From positions 61,306 to 125,305 of the forward strand of contig CADECX010000005.1 of NCBI GenBank assembly GCA_902825865.1: a stretch of 64,000 nt of DNA, written 5' to 3'. A program made the position numbers and the translations under genes. Position 1 is the stretch's first letter. Each line of letters opens with the position of its first letter. The notes under the pieces are model-generated. The model had not been told where the DNA came from. It worked only from the letters and a program-made list of their open reading frames with translations, and ran no database searches. Positions 40,698 through 51,169 of the stretch are shown here, in pieces. This DNA comes from an uncultured Alphaproteobacteria bacterium (lineage in GTDB: Bacteria; Pseudomonadota; Alphaproteobacteria; Micropepsales; Micropepsaceae).

Positions 40698-40930
40698 TGC
40701 CGACCTATATCTGCAAGCACTATCGCCGGTCGGCGCCGGACGCCACGACCGGCACGCTTGCGGACGAAATAACCTTCTCGGCGCCTTCGGCTGCGGACGC
40801 CGATGCCAAAATGCGGAAGTTGCTGACCTCGGGTGTCGTGCCGATGGACTGGCATAAGCACTTTGCCACCTTGGAGGATGACTCAGGTCACGTCTTGGTG
40901 ACTTGGCTACATGGGGTGATGCATGCTTAG
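40697..40930 (+). CDS. Small hypothetical protein coupled to the membrane protein
   Basis: A 77-residue soluble protein (MPTYICKHYRRSAPDATTG, then FSAPSAADADAKMRKLL). No family recognised. The ATG overlaps the upstream stop by one base, a sign of translational coupling. His and Trp residues cluster in MDWHKHFATLEDD and VTWLHGVMHA. Confidence 0.5.
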   Translation: MPTYICKHYRRSAPDATTGTLADEITFSAPSAADADAKMRKLLTSGVVPMDWHKHFATLEDDSGHVLVTWLHGVMHA

Positions 40931-40953
40931 GACAAATGCGCGCACCAAAAAGT

Positions 40954-41015
40954 CCTCATGCTGAGCCTGTCGAAGCATGAGGGCTGCCTCACCCTTCGAC
41001 AAGCTCAGGGTGAGG
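40954..41015. repeat. Pair of inverted extragenic palindromes
   Basis: A 29-bp imperfect hairpin at 40954-40982 (CCTCATGC...GCATGAGG) and a second at 40987-41015 (CCTCACCC...GGGTGAGG) are inverted relatives sharing the core TTCGACArGCTCAG. This family of short repeats is widespread in alphaproteobacterial intergenic DNA. Here it lies between convergent genes and could act as a bidirectional terminator. Confidence 0.75.
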
Positions 41016-41021
41016 ATTGAT

Positions 41022-41321
41022 CTAAAGTGAGGGACGGCGGATAAAGCCCTTCTCGGCGGGCGGCTCGCTGTTATGCAGATCAACGGCCGTGACTTTTGCG
41101 CCTCGCGGGCCATGGGTGGCATTGCTGACAAAAATCTCCACCGCCTTGGTCGGGCCCGATACCAGCGCCTCGACCGAGCCGTCGGAGCGGTTGCGCACCC
41201 AGCCGTCAAGCTTGTTCTGTTCCGCCGCCATCACCAGGAAATCGCGAAAGCCCACGCCCTGGACAAAGCCATGCACATGCACCCGCAGGGCAGTATTATC
41301 GTCGCTCACGCCATTCTCCAC
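41022..41321 (-). CDS. acyP: Acylphosphatase
   Basis: A 99-residue enzyme hydrolysing acyl phosphates. The active-site loop HGFVQGVGFRDF contains Arg26 and the catalytic Asn44 sits in GWVRNRSDGSVEAL; both are conserved. The C-terminus has the usual FIRRPSL ending. Divergent from the FUSC gene, 40 bp apart. Confidence 0.92.
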   Translation of the reverse strand: MENGVSDDNTALRVHVHGFVQGVGFRDFLVMAAEQNKLDGWVRNRSDGSVEALVSGPTKAVEIFVSNATHGPRGAKVTAVDLHNSEPPAEKGFIRRPSL

Positions 41322-41361
41322 TATCCCGATCTAACATAGTGCGCTGATATATCCAGACAAG

Positions 41362-43488
41362 ATGGCTGCCCTTCCCCGTTCCCTTTCACGCCCTTTGGCC
41401 CTGGCCGTGTTCCGCGCCCATATCGAGAATGGCGTCAGCGTGGGCATTGGCGTGGGGCTTACCGGGCTTTTGACCGGCTGGGGACTGGGACTTTATGCCG
41501 GCATCGTGGCCGCCAGCGGCGCGGTCTGTGTTTCCATCAGCGACCGCACCGATCCCCTGCGCCAGAAAATCTGGATCATGGGCATGGCCTTTTTGTGCAC
41601 CGTGTTTTTCACCGCTTTGTCGGATTTCGCGCGTTTCTCCACCCCCGCTTTTGTCGCCGCCGTCACCTTTATCGGCATTTGGACCGGCTTGATCTCGGCC
41701 TATGGCAAATGGGTGTTGAGCCTGGCCATGACTTGCGTGCTCGCCTTCGTTTTCGCCATGGGGGAGACGTTTCATACACCGTCCGCCGCCGCCGACCATC
41801 TGATGCTGACGGTGTGCGGCGCTTTTGTTTATACCGTCTATTCCGTTCTGGTGGCCTGGCTGTTCGACGATCGCGGCCGCCGCCTGTTGCTCGCCGAAGC
41901 GATGCATGCCTTCGCCGCCTATCTGCGCGCCAAGGCTGCGCTCTACAATCCCGATACCGAAGGACCGGCGGCGTTCCGCGCCGTGATCGATGCCCATGCC
42001 GCCCTGGCCGACCGCTTGCAGGCCGCGCGCGACAGCCTGTTCGCGCGCCGCAAGCATCGCATGCAGCGCAAGCGCATCGACACTTTGGTGGCGCTACTGG
42101 ATGCGTTCGAAACCGTTTTGTCGTCCGATGCCGATCTGGAAGCGCTGCGCGGCAATGGGCAACGCGAGCTGATGTGGCGGCTCAACGCTTTTGTTTCCGC
42201 CATGGCCGAGGAAGTGGAGCGGCTGACCCTGGCGCTGCGGTCCCGCCACGGCCATGTCACGCCGCTGCGGCAATTGGAGCAAGCGCGGCAATTGCAGGCC
42301 GCGGTGGCCGATCTGCGCGCCGCCGCGCCCGACGATCCCATAACCCACGCCTTTGTCGCCACCACCAACAAGCTGGCGCTGGCGGAGACTTATATCGGCG
42401 CCCTGGCCGCCGCGTTGGACGATGCCACCGCCCCCAGTGAATTGGCCGGGCAGTTGGACCTGGACCTGTTCCGCCAGAACGCGCCGCGCGGTCTGGGTAT
42501 CTTGGCCGATCAATTCCGCTGGCGCAGCCCGGCATTGCGTTATGCCATCCGGCTGTCGCTGGCGATGACGACCGGCCTGGCGCTGACCCTGATTTTTCCG
42601 CGTTTCGCGCACGCCAATTGGATTCTGCTGACCATCGCGCTGATCATGCGCGCCAATTACAGTGTCACCAGCCAGCGGCGCTGGGACCGCGTCACCGGCA
42701 CCTTGATCGGCTGCGCCCTGGCGGTGACCTTTCTCAACACCCTGCCCGCACCGGTGCTTTTGCTGCTGATCGTGCTGGCGGTGGGGACCAGCCATGCCTA
42801 TGGCCTGGTGGCTTATCGCATCACCGCCATCGGCGCCTCGATCTCATCGCTTCTGCTGCTGCATTTTGTCGATCCCCTGGTGCATCCGCAATTCTTCGAA
42901 CGCATTGTCGACACGTTGATCGGCGCGGCCCTGTCCTGGGCCTTCAGCTATCTTCTGCCAAACTGGGAACGCGACGATCTGCCCCGCACGGTGCGCGGCT
43001 TGCTGGCGGCGGACGCGGCTTTCGCTCAGGCCGCGCTTAAGCGCGCGCCCGTCGATCAGCGTTACCGCCTGGCGCGCAAGAAAGCGCTGGATGCGGTGGC
43101 GCAACTGTCGGGCGCCATCCGCCGCCTGGCGGATGAGCCCAACACCAACCGTCGCGCCTTGGCATCGCTGGGCGAATTGCTGGGCGCGCATTATCTGCTG
43201 GCGTCCGACCTCACTTCCATGCCTGTGCTGGTGAAACTTCGCGCCGCCGACCTGGACGGGCCGGCGGCGGATGCTTCCATCGCGGCGACCCGGATGCGGG
43301 TGGTGACGCTGCTCGATCCCAGCCGCGCCGCCGAGCAACACAATGCGCCGCCGCCCGAACGCGACAGCCTGGCCGCCTTAAAGGGCAGCGCGGCGATGGA
43401 CGTGCTGGGGCGGCGGCTGGATCATATCGAACATGCCGCCCGCAAAGTGGCGCGGCTGGCGGCACGGCCGGTGATCGAGGATATCTAG
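41362..43488 (+). CDS. FUSC family inner-membrane transporter (YccS/AaeB-like)
   Basis: A 708-residue protein with the two-part FUSC layout: an N-terminal bundle of about six helices (1-170), a cytosolic helical region (170-395) and a second membrane bundle (about 396-545, IRLSLAMTTGLALTLIFPRF, HANWILLTIALIMRANYSVT), then a soluble tail. AaeB-type members export aromatic acids; YccS is uncharacterised. No partner AaeA (membrane fusion) gene is adjacent. The stop overlaps that of the converging DUF559 gene by 4 bp. Confidence 0.88.
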   Translation: MAALPRSLSRPLALAVFRAHIENGVSVGIGVGLTGLLTGWGLGLYAGIVAASGAVCVSISDRTDPLRQKIWIMGMAFLCTVFFTALSDFARFSTPAFVAAVTFIGIWTGLISAYGKWVLSLAMTCVLAFVFAMGETFHTPSAAADHLMLTVCGAFVYTVYSVLVAWLFDDRGRRLLLAEAMHAFAAYLRAKAALYNPDTEGPAAFRAVIDAHAALADRLQAARDSLFARRKHRMQRKRIDTLVALLDAFETVLSSDADLEALRGNGQRELMWRLNAFVSAMAEEVERLTLALRSRHGHVTPLRQLEQARQLQAAVADLRAAAPDDPITHAFVATTNKLALAETYIGALAAALDDATAPSELAGQLDLDLFRQNAPRGLGILADQFRWRSPALRYAIRLSLAMTTGLALTLIFPRFAHANWILLTIALIMRANYSVTSQRRWDRVTGTLIGCALAVTFLNTLPAPVLLLLIVLAVGTSHAYGLVAYRITAIGASISSLLLLHFVDPLVHPQFFERIVDTLIGAALSWAFSYLLPNWERDDLPRTVRGLLAADAAFAQAALKRAPVDQRYRLARKKALDAVAQLSGAIRRLADEPNTNRRALASLGELLGAHYLLASDLTSMPVLVKLRAADLDGPAADASIAATRMRVVTLLDPSRAAEQHNAPPPERDSLAALKGSAAMDVLGRRLDHIEHAARKVARLAARPVIEDI

Positions 43489-43802
43489 GCCAAGTCGTCC
43501 AGCACGGCCTTGATGCGATGGATCGCACCATGGATGTCGTGTTCGACCTCCTGCCGCTTGAGCCGCAGGATCACATAGCCCTGTTCGCTGAGCAGCCGGT
43601 CGCGGACGATATGCGGTGAACGCCTGCCCGGTTCGCCATCCTCCAGACTGATCACCAGCCCGGCATTGTGCTCGACAAAATCCAAGGTGAAAGTCTTGAA
43701 AGGCGATTTGCGGCGAAAGCGGACACCCTCCAGCGCCCGCAGGCGCAGCCACAATCGGCTTTCCAGCGTATTGCGCGGCTTGAGCGGCGCCTTGCGCTTC
43801 AC
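43485..43802 (-). CDS. DUF559 domain protein (Vsr-like endonuclease fold)
   Basis: A 105-residue protein with a DUF559 pattern: TLESRLWLRLRALEGVRFRRKSPF, TLDFVEHNAGLVISLEDG and YVILRLKRQEVEHDIHGAIHRI. The fold is restriction-endonuclease-like; the metal-binding Asp in TLDF is present, while the usual VIELDG reads VISLEDG. Substrate unknown. It is the last gene of the rarA-crcB-rluA-atp12 run, its ATG adjoining the ATP12 stop. Confidence 0.8.
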   Translation of the reverse strand: MKRKAPLKPRNTLESRLWLRLRALEGVRFRRKSPFKTFTLDFVEHNAGLVISLEDGEPGRRSPHIVRDRLLSEQGYVILRLKRQEVEHDIHGAIHRIKAVLDDLA

Positions 43803-44501
43803 TTAAGCGAACCGCGACAAGCCAATCAACTCCGCCGCCTTGTCCAACTCGTGCGCCAAGGCGCTGGCGCGTTTGACCGCCTCGGCATCCTCGCCCCATT
43901 TCTCGGCCTGATAGGCCTCGTCGATCCGCGACAATTCAAAGGCCCGCGCGCCGGAAAGCGCGTCATCCAGCACCGTCAGCGCCAACACCAGACTGCCGGT
44001 GACGGAGGCGACCACATGCAACCCGGCCAAGGCGAAAGCATCAAGACCTGCCAGCGGTTCACGCAACGCCGCCAGCGTTTCAGGCGGCTGGTCGACATGA
44101 TTCAAGCCTTGGGCCACGTGCATTCTGGCCCCGTGTCTCTGCGCCACCCAATCCAGCAGCGGATCCCAGCCGGCGCATTGCCGCGCCACCAGTTCCGCCG
44201 GGTGATCAGTGCGATAACAAACCAGATCATTCTCACCAAAGCGCAGGATGGCGTCGATCACATCCTTGCGATTGGCGGAAACCCCATCGATCGCCGTGTT
44301 GGCCAGCCGGAGCAAGGGCATGGCGGTGGCGACAACCTCCTCGCCCTGCTCCTGCCATTCCGCCGCGATGGCAGCAGCCAGCTTTTCCGTCGGCAAAACA
44401 AGTGTATTGCGCCCCGGGGTTTTGACGGACTTGCCGTCCAGCAAAACGCCAAACCCGTCTTCCACAGGGGCCACCGAAACCGCCTTGTAGAAGCGCTTCA
44501 T
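43803..44501 (-). CDS. ATP12 family chaperone protein
   Basis: A 232-residue protein matching the ATP12 family, which helps assemble the F1 part of ATP synthase by binding the alpha subunit. Visible are MKRFYKAVSVAPVEDGFGVLLDGKSVKTPGRN at the start, KDVIDAILRFGENDLVCYR, QCAGWDPLLDW and AFELSRIDEAYQAEKWGEDAEA. ATP12 is found in mitochondria and alphaproteobacteria, which supports the class assignment. Start overlaps the pseudouridine synthase stop (ATGA). Confidence 0.9.
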   Translation of the reverse strand: MKRFYKAVSVAPVEDGFGVLLDGKSVKTPGRNTLVLPTEKLAAAIAAEWQEQGEEVVATAMPLLRLANTAIDGVSANRKDVIDAILRFGENDLVCYRTDHPAELVARQCAGWDPLLDWVAQRHGARMHVAQGLNHVDQPPETLAALREPLAGLDAFALAGLHVVASVTGSLVLALTVLDDALSGARAFELSRIDEAYQAEKWGEDAEAVKRASALAHELDKAAELIGLSRFA

Positions 44502-45511
44502 CTTTTTTTGGCTTTTTTGGGCGGGAAAGGATCGCGGCGGTCGTCGGGATCAAAACCCAGCAGCTTCCAGCTTTTCACCATATGCGGCGGCAGCGAAGCC
44601 GTGGCCTGCAGCCGTCCGCCATCGGGACGGCCGATATCGATGCTGCGGGCATGCAGATGCAGCTTGTCGGCAATGTCGCCGCGCCCGCGCGAATCCGTGC
44701 CGCCATATTTAAAATCGCCGACGATGGGCGTGCCCAGGCTGGCGAGATGGACGCGGATCTGATGGGTGCGCCCGGTGATGGGCCGCGCCGCCACCCAGGC
44801 AAATTCGGTGCCCGCTATCCCCATCACGGCATATTCGGTGAGCGAGAATTTCGCGCCCTCCTCGCCTTCTTCCGTCATCGCCATGCGTTCGTCCTTGCCG
44901 CGCGTGCCTTCCTTGGCCAGCGCACCCTTGACCACGCCATGCTTCTGTTTCGGCACCCCGCGTGTCAGGGCCCAATAAACCTTGGAGGTGTCGCGCAGCG
45001 CCAGGCTTGCGGAGAGGCCGGAGGCCGCCTGTGCCGTGCGCGCGATCAGCAGCACGCCGGATGTGTCGCGGTCCAGCCGGTGCACCAGCTTGGGCCTGGT
45101 GGGCTTTTCGTATTGCAGGGAATCCAGCATGCCGTCGACATGCTTGGTGAGGCCGGAGCCGCCCTGGGTCGCCAAGCCCGGCGGCTTGTCGATCACGATC
45201 ACCTGCTTGTCCATATAGAGAATGCGGTCCGCCAGGCTTCCCATATCCTTGGTCGCCAGCGGATGCTTGGTTTCCGCCACGGGCTTTTCCGGGCGCATAT
45301 CCTTGGCATGCACCACCTGTGGCGGCAGGCGCATGCTCTGGCCCGCCAGGATACGGTCGGCCGCCTTGGCGCGCTTGCCGTCCAGCCGCACCTCGCCCTT
45401 GCGCAGCAGCTTTTCCAGCAGCACGTGAGTCACATGCGGGTAGTGCCGCTTGAACCAGCGGTCCAGGCGGATGCCATCGTCATCGGCATCAATGGTGCGC
45501 TGTTCAGGCAT
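44498..45511 (-). CDS. RluA family 23S rRNA pseudouridine synthase
   Basis: A 337-residue enzyme with an N-terminal S4 RNA-binding domain (about 13-70) and a catalytic domain with the HRLDRDTSG motif (Asp147 nucleophile). The length, S4 domain and NNE-free layout suit RluC, which isomerises uridines at 955, 2504 and 2580 in E. coli 23S rRNA, but RluD cannot be excluded. It overlaps crcB by 8 bp and the ATP12 gene by 4 bp. Confidence 0.88.
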   Translation of the reverse strand: MPEQRTIDADDDGIRLDRWFKRHYPHVTHVLLEKLLRKGEVRLDGKRAKAADRILAGQSMRLPPQVVHAKDMRPEKPVAETKHPLATKDMGSLADRILYMDKQVIVIDKPPGLATQGGSGLTKHVDGMLDSLQYEKPTRPKLVHRLDRDTSGVLLIARTAQAASGLSASLALRDTSKVYWALTRGVPKQKHGVVKGALAKEGTRGKDERMAMTEEGEEGAKFSLTEYAVMGIAGTEFAWVAARPITGRTHQIRVHLASLGTPIVGDFKYGGTDSRGRGDIADKLHLHARSIDIGRPDGGRLQATASLPPHMVKSWKLLGFDPDDRRDPFPPKKAKKR

Positions 45512-45881
45512 AGATCGTCCGCACCAGCCACAGACCCGCGAACAAGGCCAGGATGGAAAGCACCACCGAGCCGATCACATAAAACGCCGCCTGGCCATAC
45601 TCACCCCGTTGCAGCAGCAACACGCTGTCCAACGAGAAAGTCGAAAAGGTGGTGTAGCCGCCCAGAATGCCGACGGTGAGGAAGGTGCGCAGCTCGGGCG
45701 AGAGATTGAGCTTCAGCGCACCGGCTTCGACAATCATGCCCATCAGCAAACCGCCGGTGATATTGACGACAAAGATGCCCCAGTTGAATGCAACACCGGC
45801 GGGCTGCACCCAGCCTGCAATATAATAGCGCGCCAAGGCTCCCAGCCCGCCGCCCACGCCCACGGCCAACACTGTGCCCAT
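45504..45881 (-). CDS. crcB: Fluoride efflux channel CrcB/Fluc
   Basis: A 125-residue four-helix membrane protein that exports fluoride as an antiparallel dimer. The GGGLGALARYYIAGW and FVVNITGGLLMGM motifs and the break sequence GGYTTFSTFSLDS with the pore phenylalanines are present. There is no fluoride riboswitch directly upstream because it lies inside the operon: its ATG overlaps the rarA stop by one base. Confidence 0.93.
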   Translation of the reverse strand: MGTVLAVGVGGGLGALARYYIAGWVQPAGVAFNWGIFVVNITGGLLMGMIVEAGALKLNLSPELRTFLTVGILGGYTTFSTFSLDSVLLLQRGEYGQAAFYVIGSVVLSILALFAGLWLVRTIYA

Positions 45882-47191
45882 CAGGATTGCTCCCCCCGCT
45901 TTGCCCGCAGCTTTGACCAGTATTCCAGCCGCTTGGCAATCTCGCGCTCAAAGCCGGTATCCTTGGGCTGATAGAATTGTTCGCGCGCCATATCGTCGGG
46001 GAAATAATTCTGTCCGGAAAAACCCTGTTCGGCGTCGTGGTCGTACTGGTAACCCGCGCCATAGCCCAGATTCTTCATCAGCTTGGTGGGGGCGTTGAGA
46101 ATATGGGCGGGCGGCATCAGCGAGCCATGCTCCTGCGCCGCGCGCTTGGCGGCGCCCAGCGCCTTGTAGACCGCATTGGATTTGGGAGCGCTGGCCAAAT
46201 AGAGCACGCATTGCGCCAGCGCCAACTCGCCCTCCGGCGATCCCAGGAAATCGAACACATCCTTGGCGGCCAGCGCCTGATGCACGGCTTGCGGATCAGC
46301 CAGGCCGATATCCTCCACCGCCGCGCGCACCAGCCGGCGGGCGATATAAAGCGGCTGCTCGCCGCCCGCCAGCATCCGCGCCAGCCAGTAAAGCGCCGCA
46401 TCGGGATCGGAACCGCGGATGGATTTATGCAGCGCCGAGATGATGTTGTAATGCTCTTCCCGGCTTTTGTCGTAAAGCGGCATGCGCCGCTGCACCGCGC
46501 TCACGAGGGCCACCGGGTCCAGCGGCTTGATCGTTTTCACGCTGGAAAGTTCTTCCACCAAATTGAGCAGATAACGGCCATCACCATCGGCCATGGCGCG
46601 CAAGGATGCGCGCGCGTCACCGGTGAGTTTGAGCGGTTCGCCATAATGCGCCTCGGCGCGGGCAAGGAGCTTTTCCAGTGCGGCATCGTCCAGCCGCCGC
46701 AGCACCAGCACTTGGGCGCGCGACAGCAGCGCGCTGTTCAACTCGAAGGATGGATTCTCCGTGGTGGCGCCGACCAGCACCACGGTGCCGTCCTCGACCA
46801 CAGGCAGAAAGCTGTCCTGCTGGCTGCGGTTGAAGCGATGGATTTCGTCGATGAAAAGAAGCGTGCCCTGCCCCATGCGCCTGCGCTGTCGCGCCGCCTC
46901 GAAGGTCTTTTTCAGGTCAGCGACGCCGGAGAACACTGCCGAAAGCTGTTCGAAATGCAGATGGAAGGCGCTGGACAAGAGCCGCGCGATGGTGGTCTTG
47001 CCGGTGCCGGGCGGCCCCCAAAGAATGATCGAGGTCGGGCGGCCATTGGCCACCATCCGGCCCAAGGGACCTTCCGGCGACAAAAGATGATCCTGCCCCA
47101 CCACCTCGCCTAGGGACTTGGGCCGCAGCCGGTCCGCCAAGGGACGCGGCGCATCGCCGGCAAGATCGCTGGACTCGAACAGATCGGACAT
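45881..47191 (-). CDS. rarA: Replication-associated recombination protein RarA
   Basis: A 436-residue AAA+ protein of the RarA/MgsA/WRNIP1 family, acting at stalled forks and single-strand gaps. It has Walker A GPPGTGKT (59-66), Walker B with FIDEIHRFN, the arginine-finger region AALLSRAQV, and the C-terminal tetramerisation domain with ALYWLARMLAGGEQPLYIARRL and MPPAHILNAPTKLMK. First gene of the overlapping run rarA-crcB-rluA type-atp12-DUF559. Confidence 0.93.
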   Translation of the reverse strand: MSDLFESSDLAGDAPRPLADRLRPKSLGEVVGQDHLLSPEGPLGRMVANGRPTSIILWGPPGTGKTTIARLLSSAFHLHFEQLSAVFSGVADLKKTFEAARQRRRMGQGTLLFIDEIHRFNRSQQDSFLPVVEDGTVVLVGATTENPSFELNSALLSRAQVLVLRRLDDAALEKLLARAEAHYGEPLKLTGDARASLRAMADGDGRYLLNLVEELSSVKTIKPLDPVALVSAVQRRMPLYDKSREEHYNIISALHKSIRGSDPDAALYWLARMLAGGEQPLYIARRLVRAAVEDIGLADPQAVHQALAAKDVFDFLGSPEGELALAQCVLYLASAPKSNAVYKALGAAKRAAQEHGSLMPPAHILNAPTKLMKNLGYGAGYQYDHDAEQGFSGQNYFPDDMAREQFYQPKDTGFEREIAKRLEYWSKLRAKRGEQS

Positions 47192-47205
47192 GCCGTCTTA
47201 TACAA

Positions 47206-47241
47206 GAAAAAGAGCCTCGCGAGGGGTACTCGCGAGGCTCT
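47206..47241 (-). terminator. Intrinsic terminator of the outer-membrane protein gene
   Basis: A perfect 13-bp stem (47211-47223 with 47229-47241) and 5-nt loop, followed on the minus strand by TTTTTCTTG, located 19 bp after the barrel gene stop. It separates that gene from rarA. Confidence 0.9.
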
Positions 47242-47260
47242 ATTCAGATTGCCGCACCTA

Positions 47261-47836
47261 TCAGAGGTGCCATTTTACTCCGAAGGACAGGTTGTTGCTG
47301 GTATTGCCGACGCCGGTGAAACCGCCCGCATTCACATTATGGGCGTTCTGATACCTGTATTCGGCGAACAGGCTGGCCCATTCCGAGGCGCGGTATTCCA
47401 CCCCGCCCAGCGCTTGCCAGCCAAGCACAGTCGAGCCGCCATGGCTGCCCAACCCGTTGTCGATATTGGTGTTGACCGCGCCCAATCCGGCCCCGCCATA
47501 GATCCCGAACGGGCTGTCGGTGGGGACGTGATAAATCACATTGGCCATATAGGAGCTGGATTGCAGCCGGGCATCATTGACGCCGTTCTTGTAGGTGGAT
47601 TGGTTGAACAGCCCGTCGGCTTCCAGCGAAAAATTCGGCAGATTCCATTTGTCCAGGCTGGTGCCGATACGCGCGCCGACATTGAAGCCGGTATCCATCC
47701 CGAACTTGGTGCCGTTGACATTCAGCCCCGGCGCGAAGGTGCGACCTCCCAGCACGGAAACATACGTGTCGGCCAAGGCCGCACCGGAGGTGCCGAGCAG
47801 CAACGCGACGGCGGAAGCAACAAGCAGATTTTTCAT
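47261..47836 (-). CDS. Outer-membrane beta-barrel protein
   Basis: A 191-residue protein with a signal peptide (MKNLLVASAVALLLGTSGAALA) and an eight-stranded OmpA/OmpW-like barrel: TYVSVLGGRTFAPGLNVNG, FGIYGGAGLGAVNTNI, ALGGVEYRASEWASLFAEYRY and the C-terminal NLSFGVKWHL. Probably an outer-membrane structural or adhesion protein; exact function unknown. It stands alone with its own terminator. Confidence 0.85.
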   Translation of the reverse strand: MKNLLVASAVALLLGTSGAALADTYVSVLGGRTFAPGLNVNGTKFGMDTGFNVGARIGTSLDKWNLPNFSLEADGLFNQSTYKNGVNDARLQSSSYMANVIYHVPTDSPFGIYGGAGLGAVNTNIDNGLGSHGGSTVLGWQALGGVEYRASEWASLFAEYRYQNAHNVNAGGFTGVGNTSNNLSFGVKWHL

Positions 47837-48025
47837 GTCAGACCTTTTGCATTGTGCCCCCGGGGCCCCAACGCCAACTAAGGCCTAACGCAGGTAATCA
47901 TGCCGCGTCGCGTTACAAGCGTGAAAAAGATCAGAATTGATCGCGGGCAATATGCGGTAACAAAGTTTTGCGCGGCGGAACTGTTGAAAATGTAAGGCCG
48001 CACTTTTGCCGCGATGCTGAACAGG

Positions 48026-48042
48026 ATCACAACAAATGTGAT
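48026..48042. other. Small inverted repeat after degP
   Basis: ATCACA and TGTGAT flank a 5-bp centre just beyond the degP stop. It may be a weak transcript-end hairpin; there is no T-run. The half-site order is the reverse of a CRP site. Confidence 0.3.
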
Positions 48043-48045
48043 GAT

Positions 48046-49527
<1,482 letters not shown>

Positions 49528-49577
49528 CGGTCTTCCAAAGTCCCGCATGAATTTCATGACATAAAGACGGTGCAAAC

Positions 49578-49603
49578 GAAAAAGGGCGGCATCGCTGCCG
49601 CCC
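49578..49603 (-). terminator. Intrinsic terminator closing the ribosomal supercluster
   Basis: An 8-bp GC stem (GGGCGGCA 49584-49591 with TGCCGCCC 49596-49603) and 4-nt loop; on the minus strand it is followed by TTTTTCG. It lies 28 bp after the rplQ stop. Confidence 0.9.
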
Positions 49604-49631
49604 CGAATCTATTCCGAAGTTAGGGCCAAAA

Positions 49632-50054
49632 TCAGGCCTGTGCTTCTTCCGCAATTTCCACCGGACCGGAATCCTGGCCCTTGGCGGCTTCGTCGCGGTC
49701 GATGAACTCGATGATCGCCATCGGCGCATTGTCGCCATGACGGAAACCGGCCTTGAGCACGCGGGTGTAGCCGCCGGGACGGCCCTTGTAGCGGGGGCCG
49801 ATCACGTCGAACAGCTTGGTCACCTGATCGGCGTCCTTGATCTGGGCCAGGGCCTGGCGGCGGGCATGCAGGTCCTTGGCACCGCGGCGCGACAGGGTCA
49901 CCAGCTTTTCGATCACGGGGCGAAGATCCTTGGCCTTGGGCAAGGTGGTCTTGATCTGCTCATGCTTGATCAGCGCGGCGGTCATGTTGCCCCACATCGC
50001 TTTGCGGTGCGAAGCGGTGCGGTTGAACTTGCGGCCTTGATTACCGTGACGCAT
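49632..50054 (-). CDS. rplQ: 50S ribosomal protein L17
   Basis: A 140-residue L17. The N-terminus [20 protein letters not shown] and the [44 protein letters not shown] segments are diagnostic. It binds 23S rRNA near the tunnel exit. The short acidic C-terminal tail ([13 protein letters not shown]) is an extension beyond the E. coli protein. Last gene of the alpha operon, 20 bp after rpoA. Confidence 0.97.
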   Translation of the reverse strand: MRHGNQGRKFNRTASHRKAMWGNMTAALIKHEQIKTTLPKAKDLRPVIEKLVTLSRRGAKDLHARRQALAQIKDADQVTKLFDVIGPRYKGRPGGYTRVLKAGFRHGDNAPMAIIEFIDRDEAAKGQDSGPVEIAEEAQA

Positions 50055-50074
50055 GGCAGTGTCTTTCTAAAAAA

Positions 50075-51091
50075 TCAGTATTGGTCTTCGTAACGCTTGG
50101 CGAGGTCTTCGATATTCTCGGGCGGCCAGCCGGGCACTTCCATGCCCAGATGCAGGCCCATCTCGGCCAGGACCGCCTTGATCTCGTTCAGCGACTTGCG
50201 GCCGAAGTTCGGGGTGCGCAGCATCTCGGCTTCGGTCTTCTGGATCAGGTCGCCGATGTAGACGATGTTGTCGTTCTTCAGGCAGTTGGCCGAACGCACC
50301 GACAGTTCCAGTTCGTCCACCTTCTTGAGCAGCACCGGATTGAAGGCCAGGTCGGGCTTGGCTTCCTCGGTGGCGCGCTCGCGCGGCTCTTCGAAATTGA
50401 TGAAGACCTGAAGCTGGTCCTGCAGGATGCGCGCGGCATAGGCCACGGCATTGTCCGGCGTGACCGCGCCGTTGGTTTCAATGGTCAGGGTCAGCTTGTC
50501 ATAGTCGAGAATCTGGCCCTCGCGGGTATTCTCGACCTTGTAGGAGACCTTCTTGACCGGCGAGAACAGCGAGTCCACCGGGATCAGGCCGATGGGCGCG
50601 TCTTCCGGACGGTTGCGGTCGGCGGGGACATAGCCCTTGCCGGTGGCGATGGTGAGTTCCATGCGGAAATCCACCTTCTCGTCCAGGGTGCAGAGCACCA
50701 GCTCGGGATTGAGGATTTCGATGTCGGCGGTGGTCTGGATGTCGCCGGCCTTCACTTCGCCCGGACCCTGCTTGCGCAAGGACACGCGCTTGGGGCCTTC
50801 GGCATGCATGCGCAGCGCGATCATCTTCACATTGAGGACGATGTCGGTGACGTCTTCGCGCACGCCCTGGATGGAGGAGAATTCGTGCAGCACGCCTTCG
50901 ATCGAGATCGCGGTCACCGCGGCGCCCTGCAGCGACGACAGCAGCACGCGGCGCAGCGAATTGCCCAGGGTCAGGCCGAAGCCGCGTTCCAGCGGCTCGG
51001 CGGTGATGGTGGCGGTACGGCCCGCGTCATGACCGGATTCGGTCTTGAGCTTGCCGGGTTTGATCAATTCCTGCCAATTCTTCTGAAACAT
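50075..51091 (-). CDS. rpoA: RNA polymerase alpha subunit
   Basis: A 338-residue subunit. The N-terminal dimerisation domain (about 1-235) shows [22 protein letters not shown] and [19 protein letters not shown], and the C-terminal domain (about 255-320) shows [22 protein letters not shown] and [24 protein letters not shown], which binds UP elements and activators. Located between rpsK and rplQ as in most bacteria; rpsD is absent from this operon. Confidence 0.98.
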   Translation of the reverse strand: MFQKNWQELIKPGKLKTESGHDAGRTATITAEPLERGFGLTLGNSLRRVLLSSLQGAAVTAISIEGVLHEFSSIQGVREDVTDIVLNVKMIALRMHAEGPKRVSLRKQGPGEVKAGDIQTTADIEILNPELVLCTLDEKVDFRMELTIATGKGYVPADRNRPEDAPIGLIPVDSLFSPVKKVSYKVENTREGQILDYDKLTLTIETNGAVTPDNAVAYAARILQDQLQVFINFEEPRERATEEAKPDLAFNPVLLKKVDELELSVRSANCLKNDNIVYIGDLIQKTEAEMLRTPNFGRKSLNEIKAVLAEMGLHLGMEVPGWPPENIEDLAKRYEDQY

Positions 51092-51112
51092 GTTTTTTCC
51101 TCATCGTGTCCC

Positions 51113-51132
51113 GGGCATGTCGGACCATGCCC
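51113..51132 (-). other. Hairpin in the rpsK-rpoA gap
   Basis: GGGCATG (51113-51119) pairs with CATGCCC (51126-51132) around 6 nt, in the 78-bp leader of rpoA. It could be a processing or translational control site for rpoA within the operon. Confidence 0.45.
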
Positions 51133-51169
51133 ATACGTTCGACGGGTTAGTGGTACGTCCGAAAAACTC

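Noticed and set aside
48026..48042. CRP-like palindrome after degP
   Set aside because: The half-sites are in the reverse order (TCACA then TGTGA) with wrong spacing, and the location is downstream of a stop, so it is not a CRP/FNR operator.
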